Positions 44,802 through 54,122 of a DNA stretch of 64,000 nt are shown here, in pieces (within the stretch, counting starts at the first letter, position 1; each line of letters starts with the position of its first letter). The translations under genes and the position numbers were made by a program. The notes below the pieces were generated by a model, which saw only the letters and a list, made by a program, of their open reading frames with translations, searched no databases and was not told the origin of the DNA. Source of the stretch: Sphingobacteriales bacterium (GTDB taxonomy: Bacteria > Bacteroidota > Bacteroidia > Sphingobacteriales > Sphingobacteriaceae); contig JACXVB010000012.1 of NCBI GenBank assembly GCA_014763615.1, forward strand, positions 23,086 to 87,085, written 5' to 3'.

Positions 44802-45431
44802 CTAGGCATTCACACCCATGGCATAAAGCACAACATTAACAGCAAATTTGGTATTATCTTCGGCTAAAAAACGTTTGTTTCTAAAATCGTAATCCCATTC
44901 GCAACCATAATCTTTATTGCTATATAAAACGCCTATTCGGTTATTAATAGTGATGGCTTTTAGGTAATCATGCACTAAATCATCGCCCCAACCATTCAAT
45001 TCAAAAGCAGTGGTTGGTGGCCCTTTCTCAAACTTAAAAAAGGAACTGTAAATTGGATGGTTGTTAGCGATTTTCTTCAAAGCCTGTGACCCAAAAATTG
45101 AACTCATTTGCGCTTCAAAAGATTTTGCAAATAAACCATCGATATCATGATTGCAATCATCAACAAAAACAAAACCTCCGTTTAAAACATAATTTTTAAA
45201 GTTTGCAGCTTCTTGCTGATTAAACTGAACCAATTTATGCCCACTGAGGTAAAAAAAAGGGTAATTAAATAATTCTGAAGAGGAAAGCGGAATGATTTTT
45301 TCTTCCGCTTCTAACGGAATAGTGGTGTATTCTAATAACGAGTTAAGCACATTAGCAGGCATCCGTTGGTCGGTATCCCAATCTCCAGAATTATATTTAA
45401 TCCTTGCAAAAGTAAATTTAGTGCCTTTCAT
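44802..45431 (-). CDS. DUF4159 domain-containing protein
   Basis: 209-aa soluble protein: FTFARIKYNSGDWDTDQRMP, then a flavodoxin-like/glutamine-amidotransferase-like core with YPFFYLSGHKLVQFNQQEAA, LNGGFVFVDDCNHD, and a C-terminal NTKFAVNVVLYAMGVNA. These are the DUF4159 signatures. In Bacteroidota and planctomycetes DUF4159 genes accompany MoxR, DUF58 and Bat-type membrane genes, as here: it is divergent from the moxR gene 157 bases away. No signal peptide is seen. Function unknown. Confidence 0.88.
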   Translation of the reverse strand: MKGTKFTFARIKYNSGDWDTDQRMPANVLNSLLEYTTIPLEAEEKIIPLSSSELFNYPFFYLSGHKLVQFNQQEAANFKNYVLNGGFVFVDDCNHDIDGLFAKSFEAQMSSIFGSQALKKIANNHPIYSSFFKFEKGPPTTAFELNGWGDDLVHDYLKAITINNRIGVLYSNKDYGCEWDYDFRNKRFLAEDNTKFAVNVVLYAMGVNA

Positions 45432-45587
45432 TAAGCTAAATTAAAGCAATTTTCATATCAAATGGTTTTTTCTATTAAATAACTTGTAATTTTTTTGATA
45501 TTTTTTTGAATGTTTCTAAAAATTCAAGTCATTACTATTATATTATGAGCATCATTTGAAATTAAGTACAGAAATAATAGGCAAATC

Positions 45588-46586
45588 TTGGAAAGTACAG
45601 AAAAAGAAGTTAAAAGCTTAATAAATAAACTCTCTTTATTGAAAAAAGAGATACAGAAAGTAATTGTTGGGCAAGATGCGATTATTGAAGAAATGTTGGT
45701 GGCTTTAATGGCAGGCGGACATTGTTTGTTAGAAGGCGTACCCGGCTTGGCAAAAACCTTAATGGTGCGCACCATGTCTCAGGCTTTGCATTTATCTTTC
45801 AGAAGGATACAGTTTACCCCTGATTTAATGCCAACAGATATTGTTGGAACAGAAATTTTGGAGGAAGATCACACCACAGGTAAGCGCTTTTTTAAATTTA
45901 ATAAAGGGCCATTATTTGCCAATATTGTTTTGGCTGATGAAATTAATAGAACACCACCTAAAACGCAATCAGCCTTATTAGAGGCGATGCAGGAATTTGA
46001 GGTAACTTATGGTGGGCAAACTTACCCTTTAGATCGTCCGTTTTTTATTTTAGCCACACAAAACCCAATTGAACAAGCCGGAACTTATCCTTTGCCAGAA
46101 GCTCAATTGGATAGATTTTTATTGTATATCAAAATTGGTTATCCAACTTTAGAAGAAGAAAATCAAATTTTAAGCAATACCACCGGCACCAAAAAAGCTA
46201 AGGTTGAGCCGGTTATTAATGGCGAGGAAATTCAAAAATTACAAGCTTTAGTTAGGGAAGTAAGCATTAGTGATGATTTGATTGATGATGTAAGTCAGTT
46301 AATTAGAGCTACTCGACCTGATACCACTTCAGTAGAATATGTGAAGGAATGGGTAAGATGGGGTGCTGGACCAAGAGCAGGCCAAGCTTTAATTTTAACC
46401 GCCAAAGCAAGAGCACTTTTTTATGGAAGATACGCTGTGATTTTAGAGGATTTACAAACCATGGCTTATCCGGTTTTACGCCACCGAGTTTTGATGAATT
46501 TTAAAGCCGATGCAGAAAATGTAACATCAGATATGGCTACCGCCGAGTTATTGAAAACGATAAAGAGAGTTAATGTGAAGTTATAG
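45588..46586 (+). CDS. MoxR-family AAA+ ATPase
   Basis: 332 aa. Walker A GVPGLAKT near residues 53-60, Walker B VLADEINRTPPKTQ, sensor 1 FILATQNPIEQAGTYPLP, and a C-terminal lid domain. MoxR ATPases act as chaperones for protein complexes built with VWA-domain partners such as the DUF58 protein next door. There is no ATG upstream of the first helix; the start is TTG at 45588 (MESTEKEVKSL). First gene of a plus-strand series running to 53277. Confidence 0.93.
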   Translation: MESTEKEVKSLINKLSLLKKEIQKVIVGQDAIIEEMLVALMAGGHCLLEGVPGLAKTLMVRTMSQALHLSFRRIQFTPDLMPTDIVGTEILEEDHTTGKRFFKFNKGPLFANIVLADEINRTPPKTQSALLEAMQEFEVTYGGQTYPLDRPFFILATQNPIEQAGTYPLPEAQLDRFLLYIKIGYPTLEEENQILSNTTGTKKAKVEPVINGEEIQKLQALVREVSISDDLIDDVSQLIRATRPDTTSVEYVKEWVRWGAGPRAGQALILTAKARALFYGRYAVILEDLQTMAYPVLRHRVLMNFKADAENVTSDMATAELLKTIKRVNVKL

Positions 46587-46657
46587 GTTTTAGGTTCTAA
46601 GTCCTAAGTAATTAGACGATTTAAATGACTAACAAACTAATCAACTAACAAACCATA

Positions 46658-47545
46658 ATGAGTGAGGTCCTAAATCCAAAAATATTAATGGCAATTAAAC
46701 AGCTTTCTTTAGCGGCTAAAACCACCATTGATGGCTTCATGAGCGGCATTAATAAAAGCACCATAAAAGGTGCTGGATTAGAATTTAGCCAGTACAGAAG
46801 TTACCAGCCTGGAGATGATTTACGCTCTTTAGATTGGAAAATGTTTGCTCGCTCTGATCGGTATTACATCCGTGAATCAGAAATTGAAACTAATATTTCT
46901 ATTCGCTTTTTGATAGATGCAAGTGCTTCTATGAATCACAGCGATGGCGATTTTAAAAAGATAGATTATGCCAGATATTTAACCGCTTCTTTAGCCTATT
47001 TAGGAAATTTACAAGGCGATGCAATTGGTTTATATGTTTTTAAGGATGGAGGGATTTTCTCCATGTCGCCCAAGCAAGATTATCAACATCTAGCCCGCCT
47101 GTTTTATCAGTTGGAACAAATAAAGCCAGAAGGTACCTTTACCAAACCAGTTAATTATAAAGAGATTTACACGGGCACAAAAAAACGGGAATTACTGATT
47201 TTTGTAACCGATATGTATCAGCAAAATGAAGAGCTTTTTCAATTGTTAAATACCTTAAATACATTACGACATGAGGTGATTGTTTTTCATATCATGGCTA
47301 AAAATGAATTGGAGTTAGATTTCAAAGGCTACACCTCTTTTGAGGATTTAGAAACTGGAGAAAGCATTCAAATTGACCAAATAGTAGCCCGTAAAGTATA
47401 TCAGGAGCAATTACAAAGTCATTTAGAAAAAGTGAGAACAGAAATGTTAGACCGACATATTTATTACAGAATGTTAAGCACCGAGCAACCCTTAGACCAA
47501 GCACTCCGAGATTTTTTAAATCAAAGAAAGAAGTTGAGAGATTAG
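46658..47545 (+). CDS. DUF58 domain-containing protein (VWA-like)
   Basis: 295 aa, no signal peptide. DUF58 signature: FSQYRSYQPGDDLRSLDWKM then FARSDRYYIRESEIETN, followed by a von Willebrand A-like part with the metal site FLIDASASMN (DxSxS). Length is typical of MoxR partner proteins. It lies 71 bases after moxR and is expected to be acted on by it. Confidence 0.92.
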   Translation: MSEVLNPKILMAIKQLSLAAKTTIDGFMSGINKSTIKGAGLEFSQYRSYQPGDDLRSLDWKMFARSDRYYIRESEIETNISIRFLIDASASMNHSDGDFKKIDYARYLTASLAYLGNLQGDAIGLYVFKDGGIFSMSPKQDYQHLARLFYQLEQIKPEGTFTKPVNYKEIYTGTKKRELLIFVTDMYQQNEELFQLLNTLNTLRHEVIVFHIMAKNELELDFKGYTSFEDLETGESIQIDQIVARKVYQEQLQSHLEKVRTEMLDRHIYYRMLSTEQPLDQALRDFLNQRKKLRD

Positions 47546-47636
47546 GTAGTTTGTTAGATTCTTGGGTGGTTAGTTGATTAGGTTGTTAGAAAAGTCACTT
47601 CGAAAGGACGGCCTTAGAAGATTTGGAGAGGAAGTC

Positions 47637-47821
47637 CAATAAATCTTTTGTACCAACGATGATTAGAGTAGGCAGTTAAATAAACCGACGAGTGTTCGAT
47701 GAGCTTTCATAACTCAGAAACAGAAACACGGCTTCGGTTTATGATTAAAAGATTTATTGAGGCTTACCGAGCAAATATTCGAAAGCCTTGATTTTTGGTT
47801 CTTTTCATCAAGGAAAAGAAC
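47637..47821. repeat. Intergenic palindromic element between the DUF58 and batA-like genes
   Basis: The 330-base gap holds nested inverted repeats: CAATAAATCTTTT (47637-47649) with its perfect complement at 47747-47759; inside it ATAAACCG (47680-47687) with CGGTTTAT (47735-47742); beyond it GGCTT...AAGCC (47761-47787) and GTTCTTTTC/GAAAAGAAC (47798-47821). The whole could fold into a long cruciform-like structure. It has no ORF and looks like a dispersed non-coding element inside an otherwise dense operon. Confidence 0.65.
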
Positions 47822-47875
47822 GATAAAGAGATTTTAAAACTCGAATAGCATTAAAAAAACATACGATAATTAAAA

Positions 47876-49360
47876 ATGCAATTTATTTACCCCATAGGAT
47901 TTTTAGCTTTAGCAAGTATCTTGCTTCCTATTCTTATTCATTTATGGAATGCGAAACAGGGCAAAACACTAAAAATTGGGAGTATTGCTTTTTTAGGAGA
48001 AAGTTCAAACAAAAGTTCTCGAAGTTTTAAAATAACCGATTGGCTTCTGCTAACCATCCGTTGTTTGCTTTTAATTTTAATCGCTTTTTTATTAGCACAG
48101 CCTTTTATCAATCAAAAAATTGTCGCTCAAAATGATAAAGGTTGGGTTTTAGTGAATCAAAATAATCTGAAAAGATTTTATTGGCAAGAGCAAAAAACCA
48201 TCGACTCTTTATTAGAAAAAGGTTTTGAGATACATGATTTTAATGTTGGCTTTAAAACTTTGAATTTGAGCGATACGGTTCAAACAGAGTCGTCAAATTT
48301 AAGTAATCAAGCTTTACTAAAACAACTTAATACCGTATTACCATCGGGTTTTAAAGTTTATCTTTTTGCTGATAATCAAGTCAATCAAACGGAAGAAAAT
48401 CGGGTAAAGACAGGTCTAAATATTTTTTTCAATCCAATTCTTAGTCAGGATTCTATTCTCGAAAAAGTAGTGGACGCTTTTACAAGCAATCAAGATAGCA
48501 TCAAAGTTTTGGTTTTGAAAACGAGTCCAAATCTATCTAAATATGAGCTTGTTTCGTTAACCAATGAGCATAAAAGCATCGATTTAAAAATTGAAAACGG
48601 TTTTAGCTTCGTGAAAACAAAAAGCCAAGATAACTGGGTGAAGGTGAATGATGAAACTATCCAAATTTCAATTTATAATCCAAAAAATGAAGCTTATGCC
48701 TATCTGAATGCTGCTTTAATCAGTATTAGAGATTATACTCAAAAGAAAATTTTTTGGCAAAAGATTCAGAAGAATGAAGTAAATCAATCAGAAGCTGACC
48801 TTTTATTTTGGCTTGCCGATGAGGAAGTTCCCCAGAATTTGAAACTAAAAAAAGGAGCGAAGTTGTTTAGCTATCAAATCGGAAAAGAGGAAGATTTAAA
48901 TGGTGTTTTATTGCTAAATCAATTAAACTCAAAAGCTGAATTATTTAAAAGAATAGCTGATCAAAATGGTAATGACTTAATAATTTGGAATGACAGTTTT
49001 GGAGAACCACTTTTAACGCTTTCTAAAGATGAAAAATTAAATCAATTTAAGTTTTACAGTCGCTTTGAGCCACAATGGACAAACCTAGTTTGGGAAGCAG
49101 ATTTTGCGCAAACCATGTTGCCTTTAATTTTATCTCAGCCAGAGAATATTCAAAACTATGGTTTTGAAGTAGATAGTTTAGATAAACGAGTTTGGGATAA
49201 AAATCAAAGTTTCTTTGAGCAATCAACAGAAAAACAAGCAGGAATCAACACTTTAAATCAAAAAGCTGTGAGTATTTGGTTTTGGCTTGCAGCGTTTTTA
49301 TTATTGTTTGTAGAACGAGTTTTGGCTTATCTAAAAGGAAAAAATAGATGGAAAATATAG
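47876..49360 (+). CDS. BatA-like (aerotolerance N-terminal domain) membrane protein
   Basis: 494 aa. N-terminus FIYPIGFLALASILLPILIH with LWNAKQGKTLKIGSIAFL and a second helix LLLTIRCLLLILIAFLLAQP is the BatA/aerotolerance N-terminal domain. A long periplasmic part follows, and a last helix near residues 467-483 (SIWFWLAAFLLLFVERVLAY). No VWA metal site is seen, unlike classical BatA. Overlaps the next gene by 13 bases. Confidence 0.8.
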   Translation: MQFIYPIGFLALASILLPILIHLWNAKQGKTLKIGSIAFLGESSNKSSRSFKITDWLLLTIRCLLLILIAFLLAQPFINQKIVAQNDKGWVLVNQNNLKRFYWQEQKTIDSLLEKGFEIHDFNVGFKTLNLSDTVQTESSNLSNQALLKQLNTVLPSGFKVYLFADNQVNQTEENRVKTGLNIFFNPILSQDSILEKVVDAFTSNQDSIKVLVLKTSPNLSKYELVSLTNEHKSIDLKIENGFSFVKTKSQDNWVKVNDETIQISIYNPKNEAYAYLNAALISIRDYTQKKIFWQKIQKNEVNQSEADLLFWLADEEVPQNLKLKKGAKLFSYQIGKEEDLNGVLLLNQLNSKAELFKRIADQNGNDLIIWNDSFGEPLLTLSKDEKLNQFKFYSRFEPQWTNLVWEADFAQTMLPLILSQPENIQNYGFEVDSLDKRVWDKNQSFFEQSTEKQAGINTLNQKAVSIWFWLAAFLLLFVERVLAYLKGKNRWKI

Positions 49361-51480
49361 CGAGTAAACAATGGATTTTAGATTTTAAAAAGCGATATGC
49401 GCTTTATAAAATTGGGCAGGCTTTGCTTTTTGCTATCGCGATAGCTGTTTTTGTAAGCACAATTTTAAATCAATTTTTTGCATTCAATTTTCTGCTCACT
49501 TTTGCTTTATCAGGTTTTGGGGCTTTTGTTTTGGTGTATGCCATCAATAACAAAAGCTTTGGTTTGGCAGCTTTTGCCAGCTATCTGAATCAGCGTTTCC
49601 CCGAGTTAGAAGAGAGTACGCAACTTATTTTAACACCCAATCAATCTTTAACATTTTTACAGCAATTGCAAGCTAAAAAAGTAGCCGAAACGTTGGTTAC
49701 ACTTCCACAACCAAATGATGGAGTTAAAAAGTTAAAATCAGGCTTTTTGATATTGTTGCTCTCTATTTTAATCAGCTTTGGGGTGCAGTTTTTACCCAAT
49801 CAATTTCCATTGAGCAAGTTAAGCGGCACAACATCGGCGAAAGCCAAAACAGTAATTGATAAAATTTTACCTCAAATAAAAACGGTTAAAGTGGTTATCA
49901 ATTCCCCTGTTTATACCCAAATAGATCAAGAAATTCAAAGTCAGTTCACTTTAAATTTAGTGAGCGGAAGTGCCGTGATTTGGGAATTAGAAACCAATAC
50001 TTCGGTTCAAAACTTAAAACTCATCTTTAATAATCAAGAAGTTTTGGCTTTACAGCCGATAGATACCGAAAAAACTAAATGGAAAGTCACTAAATCCATC
50101 AAAAAATCGGGTTTTTATCAGGTCAGTTTGGATGGCGAGCTATCTGATTTATATCAAATTGAAGCAAAAGCTGATTTACCAATCAGTATCAAAATTTTAA
50201 AACCAACCGAATCTCAAACGGTGATTGACTTTGGTCAGCCTCAAAAAGTGGATTTTCAAGCAGAATTATCCGATGATTTTGGTATTCAAAATGCTTTTAT
50301 TTCAGCAACAATTACCAGCGGAAGAGGAGAAGGAGTAAGTTTTAAAGAGCAAAATATTGCTTTTAAACAGCCTATAAAAGGTAAAAGTGTGACGCTAAAG
50401 CAGAACATAGATTTAAGAAGTTTGGGGATGAAACCTGGCGATGAACTTTACTTTTATGTGAAAGCAAAAGACAATTTTGGGCAAGAAAGTCGCTCTGATA
50501 TTTATTCAGTTGCTATACAAGATACGTCTGAATTGATGAGCTTAACTGGTTTGGCAAGTGGCGTAAATTTGGTTCCAGAATATTTTAGAAGTCAAAGGCA
50601 AATCATCATCGATACAGAAAAATTATTAAAAGAGAAATCAACGATTAGTGAGCAAGATTTTAAAAACCGAAGCAATAACCTTGGCCTCGATCAAAAATTA
50701 TTACGATTACGTTATGGAAAGTTTTTAGGCGAAGAATCAGAAACTTATGGCAGCGAAGGAGAGGTAGAAGAACATAGCGCTGACGACGGGCATGATCATG
50801 GAAGTTCTGAAAACGCAAAGTTTGGGGATGTGCAAGCCATTATAGACAAATATGCACACAATCATGATAATTTAGAAGAGGGTACTTTTTTTGAACCCAA
50901 ACTAAAAGCGCAACTCAAGGCCACTTTAGCCGAAATGTGGAACTCGGAGTTGCGATTGAGAACTTTTAAAACTCAAGAAGCTTTGCCTTTTGCCTATAAA
51001 GCTTTACGATTATTGAAAGATTTACAGCAAAGTTCTAGAGCTTATGTTGCCAAAACGGTTGTAAAAACTACTCCGATTAAGGCTGAGAAAAGGTTAACAG
51101 GAGAGTTGGATAAAATCACAAGTCCAAATAAGCAAAAAGATTTTGAAGCTGATGAGGCTAAAAATGCGCAATTGAAAAGTGCATTAAATGCCTTGGCTAA
51201 GTTAAGAGAAAAGCAAATTTTGGCTTCCGCCGATAAAAGCGCTTTACAAAGCGCAAAAGGATTACTAATTGAGGCTGCATCTCAAAACCCCACTTCGTAT
51301 TTAGCTGCATTAAAAGCAATGAATCAAACCAAAAAACTCAGTTTAAAAGAAATCGATTTAGTTGAAAACGCCTTACAAAAATTAATAAAACCATTGCAAA
51401 GTTTACCGCAAGCAAAAAATAAAATGGCAGCAGGTAGTTTAAGCGAATCGTATTTCCAAAACTTAAAAAACGCTAATTAA
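49348..51480 (+). CDS. DUF4175 family membrane protein
   Basis: 710 aa. Two N-terminal helices (about residues 22-70), a third near 130-150, then a large periplasmic part with beta-rich Ig-like stretches (PVYTQIDQEIQSQFTLNL) and a long helical, Lys/Ala/Glu-rich C-terminal region likely to be coiled coil (about residues 510-700). An acidic/His patch (EVEEHSADDGHDHGSSEN, near residues 472-490) is notable. It fits DUF4175, which regularly accompanies MoxR/DUF58/Bat genes. No enzyme motif seen. Confidence 0.8.
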   Translation: MENIASKQWILDFKKRYALYKIGQALLFAIAIAVFVSTILNQFFAFNFLLTFALSGFGAFVLVYAINNKSFGLAAFASYLNQRFPELEESTQLILTPNQSLTFLQQLQAKKVAETLVTLPQPNDGVKKLKSGFLILLLSILISFGVQFLPNQFPLSKLSGTTSAKAKTVIDKILPQIKTVKVVINSPVYTQIDQEIQSQFTLNLVSGSAVIWELETNTSVQNLKLIFNNQEVLALQPIDTEKTKWKVTKSIKKSGFYQVSLDGELSDLYQIEAKADLPISIKILKPTESQTVIDFGQPQKVDFQAELSDDFGIQNAFISATITSGRGEGVSFKEQNIAFKQPIKGKSVTLKQNIDLRSLGMKPGDELYFYVKAKDNFGQESRSDIYSVAIQDTSELMSLTGLASGVNLVPEYFRSQRQIIIDTEKLLKEKSTISEQDFKNRSNNLGLDQKLLRLRYGKFLGEESETYGSEGEVEEHSADDGHDHGSSENAKFGDVQAIIDKYAHNHDNLEEGTFFEPKLKAQLKATLAEMWNSELRLRTFKTQEALPFAYKALRLLKDLQQSSRAYVAKTVVKTTPIKAEKRLTGELDKITSPNKQKDFEADEAKNAQLKSALNALAKLREKQILASADKSALQSAKGLLIEAASQNPTSYLAALKAMNQTKKLSLKEIDLVENALQKLIKPLQSLPQAKNKMAAGSLSESYFQNLKNAN

Positions 51481-51483
51481 TTC

Positions 51484-53277
51484 ATGAACATCAACTATAT
51501 CATTGCTTTTTTATGTTTCTGCTTGTTGGCATTTATGCTATACAAAGAGTTATTAAGAGCAAAAAAAGTAAGATTAGTTTTCAGAATTATAGCATCGGTT
51601 TTAACTGTTCTCGCTTTAGCCTTTTTATGGTTTCCATTAAAATATTCAAGCAATCAGACCATCAAACAAAATGAATTGATTTTATTAACTGATGGAACCA
51701 ACTTAGATAGCATTAAGAAGCAAAAAGGTGATCTTTACACCACAGACAATACTCTTTTAAATGATTTTAAAAGCTCTAAAATTAAATATTTACCAAGTTT
51801 AGCCTATCATTTAGCAGCTCAAAAGAATATCAATAGCATTAAAATTTTAGGTTATGGCTTATCAGAAACAGAACTTAAAAAGTTAAAATCTTATGCGTTA
51901 AGTTTTCAAAAGCCCGCTTTACCAAACGGAATACAAGCTTGCAATTGGCCAAAAGAGATTTACAGTGGGGAAGATTTATGGGTAGATGGAGCTTATCAAA
52001 ACTTAACTTCAAACAAGATTAAATTAGTTTTAAAAGGATTAGGGACTCATTTAGATTCTGTAAATATCGAGCCTAATGGTTCTCAAAAGTTCCAATTAAA
52101 AGCTAAACCAAAACAGATAGGGAAATCAGTTTATCAATTAATAGCTTTTAAAGGTAAGGATACTTTACAAAACGAAAGTCTCGCTTTTAAGGTGATGGAA
52201 AAACAAGCTTTAAGATTTTTAATTCTGGCTTCCACGCCAGATTTTGAATATAAATTTTTAAAAAATTGGTTATTTGAAGAAAACTATTCGGTAGTTTTTA
52301 GGAGCCAAATCAGTAAAAATATTTTCAGTTTTGATTATTTAAACACACCAAAAATTGCGTTAAAACAAATCACGTCTCAAAACCTTAAAGCTTTTGATGT
52401 TTTAATTGCAGATGATGCCGCATTAGCGAATTTAACTAGCTCTGAAATTGCTGATATTCAAAATCAAATCTTAAATAATGGTTTAGGCTTATTCATTCGT
52501 TCTACCGAAGCAAAATCTGTTTCTAAATTTAGTAAAGGCTTCACGTTTAAGGAGTTTGAAAACCAAAAAAGTGAACAGCTAATTCTAAAATATTCTAATG
52601 AAAATTTAGATTTTAGTCCACTTCCAATAAAACAAGCATTTTATTTAAAAGAAAGTATCGCCTCTCAAACTTTAATCACTGATGATGCCAAACATGCCTT
52701 GGTAATCAAAAAAATCAGCGGAAGCGGAAAGATTATTTTAAATTCTGTTTCTTCCACTTTTCAGTGGATGTTAAACGGAAAAACTAAAGATTATGCTAAA
52801 TTTTGGTCTAAGCTATTAACGGAAGTCACCAAACCAAAAGAAAAACAATTTGGAATATCAACCTCTCCAACTTTTGCTTCTTCAGGAGATTTAATAACTA
52901 TCAATTTATCTCAAAACGGAAATCAAGCTCCCCAATTAAATATTGATGATGTGAGTTTAAAACCGCTTCAAAATAAAGTGTTACCCAACCAATGGCAAGC
53001 TTCTTATTTTTCTGAAAAAGCAGGTTGGCATAGCCTCAAAATCAATAAAAATGCTAGCGTTAATTTTTATGTTTACCAACCAGACGCTTGGCAAACGCTA
53101 AAACAGATAAATAAAATTAATGCAACAAGCGCTTTTGTAAATACTCCAAATCAAAAAGTATTTTCTGATAAATCGAAATCCAATCAAATAGAAAAAGAGC
53201 TTTCAAAATGGTGGTTTTTATTCTTGTTTTTGATGAGTGCTGGTTATTTGTGGTACGAGGAAAGGATGGTTAGTTAA
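51484..53277 (+). CDS. Bat-cluster membrane protein of unknown function
   Basis: 597 aa. Two N-terminal helices (about residues 4-20 and 32-52), a large extracytoplasmic part with beta-sandwich-like and Rossmann-like segments (FLILASTPDFEYKFLKNWLF, then FDVLIADDAALANL), and one C-terminal helix (WWFLFLFLMSAGYLWYEER). The middle resembles the class I glutamine-amidotransferase-like domain seen in large membrane proteins of such clusters, without an obvious catalytic Cys. It starts four bases after the DUF4175 gene, so it belongs to that operon. Confidence 0.7.
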   Translation: MNINYIIAFLCFCLLAFMLYKELLRAKKVRLVFRIIASVLTVLALAFLWFPLKYSSNQTIKQNELILLTDGTNLDSIKKQKGDLYTTDNTLLNDFKSSKIKYLPSLAYHLAAQKNINSIKILGYGLSETELKKLKSYALSFQKPALPNGIQACNWPKEIYSGEDLWVDGAYQNLTSNKIKLVLKGLGTHLDSVNIEPNGSQKFQLKAKPKQIGKSVYQLIAFKGKDTLQNESLAFKVMEKQALRFLILASTPDFEYKFLKNWLFEENYSVVFRSQISKNIFSFDYLNTPKIALKQITSQNLKAFDVLIADDAALANLTSSEIADIQNQILNNGLGLFIRSTEAKSVSKFSKGFTFKEFENQKSEQLILKYSNENLDFSPLPIKQAFYLKESIASQTLITDDAKHALVIKKISGSGKIILNSVSSTFQWMLNGKTKDYAKFWSKLLTEVTKPKEKQFGISTSPTFASSGDLITINLSQNGNQAPQLNIDDVSLKPLQNKVLPNQWQASYFSEKAGWHSLKINKNASVNFYVYQPDAWQTLKQINKINATSAFVNTPNQKVFSDKSKSNQIEKELSKWWFLFLFLMSAGYLWYEERMVS

Positions 53278-53308
53278 GTTTTATGGACTGTAGAATATGC
53301 TATTTTTA

Positions 53309-53761
53309 TTAATCCCAAACATATCGTTCATCAAAATCAGTTTGATATTTCAATAAAATTGCTCTGTACTCGTCTTCAAAATTTTTCTTTTGATGATGTG
53401 TTTTTTGGTTTGCGATATATTTTATCACCCTATCTATTTCACTCGGATTAACAGAAAACGCTCCATAACCATCTTGCCAATAAAAATTTTCATACGCTAA
53501 ACCTTTTGTTTTTATCCATTTAGAAGAATGAGATTTCACTTCTTCCACAAGTTTCATTAATGCGATTTTTTTGGATAACAAGCATAAAATGTGAATGTGA
53601 TTAGTGAATCCACCAACTATGATAGGCTGGCAATCTAGTTTTTTACATATACCTCCTAAATAACTGTGCAGTTCTTCTTCAACTGAAGGAAAAATCATAT
53701 GCTGTCTGTATTTTGTACTAAATACTAAGTGGATATAATTTTTTACTAAAGATTGTCCCAT
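53309..53761 (-). CDS. IS200/REP-associated tyrosine transposase (Y1/HUH)
   Basis: 150-aa single-strand transposase. The HUH motif is seen as FTNHIHILCLL near residues 51-61 and the catalytic Tyr lies in WQDGYGAFSVNPSEIDRV near residue 104. N-terminus YIHLVFSTKYRQ is typical of TnpA-IS200/RAYT proteins. No tnpB accompanies it. Immediately upstream of its start (53770-54030) is a run of short palindromes built on GCCCTTTCAGGGC, as expected for a RAYT with its REP sequences. Confidence 0.9.
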   Translation of the reverse strand: MGQSLVKNYIHLVFSTKYRQHMIFPSVEEELHSYLGGICKKLDCQPIIVGGFTNHIHILCLLSKKIALMKLVEEVKSHSSKWIKTKGLAYENFYWQDGYGAFSVNPSEIDRVIKYIANQKTHHQKKNFEDEYRAILLKYQTDFDERYVWD

Positions 53762-53774
53762 TTTAGTTTATTAC

Positions 53775-54029
53775 GCCCTTTCAGGGCTAATTATTAGTGC
53801 TTCTTCACAAAGGGATAAACCCTTTGTTCTAATCTTTTGCCCTTGCAGGGCTTATAAATATAAACATACTAAGAATTTCCGATTAGGAAAAGCCCTGAAA
53901 GGGCGTTATCTTCAAAGGTCGGGTGTAGCCCAATCTTAAACCATACGAATCTAAGCCCTTAAAGGGCGCAATCCCTTTACGTAAGGGTGTAGCCCTTTTA
54001 TTCAAAGCAAGGCTATAGTCCTTGCTTTG
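53775..54029. repeat. REP-like palindrome cluster beside the transposase gene
   Basis: Seven small palindromes lie in 255 bases: GCCCTTTCAGGGC (53775-53787), AAAGGG/CCCTTT (53809-53826), GCCCTTGCAGGGC (53839-53851), GCCCTGAAAGGGC (53892-53904, inverse of the first), GCCCTTAAAGGGC (53955-53967), CCCTTTACGTAAGGG (53973-53987), and CAAAGCAAGG/CCTTGCTTTG (54003-54029). They occur in both orientations. They fill the gap upstream of the first tldD gene; no other feature was seen in it apart from the ribosome binding site. Confidence 0.8.
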
Positions 54030-54108
54030 AAACATAATTCTTACAAAACAAAACAATAATCAAAAAGAAAAAATAAGTAGCTTGTGTTTTCAAACTAAAC
54101 ACAAAAAA

Positions 54109-54115
54109 AAGGAGG
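54109..54115 (+). promoter_or_regulatory. Strong Shine-Dalgarno sequence of the first tldD gene
   Basis: AAGGAGG, seven bases before the TTG start codon at 54123. Strong SD sequences are rare in this window, and this one decides the non-ATG start. Confidence 0.75.
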
Positions 54116-54122
54116 AATCACC

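Noticed and set aside
53770..54030. CRISPR array upstream of the first tldD gene
   Set aside because: The units are short palindromes of varied sequence and uneven spacing next to an IS200-type transposase, which fits REP sequences.
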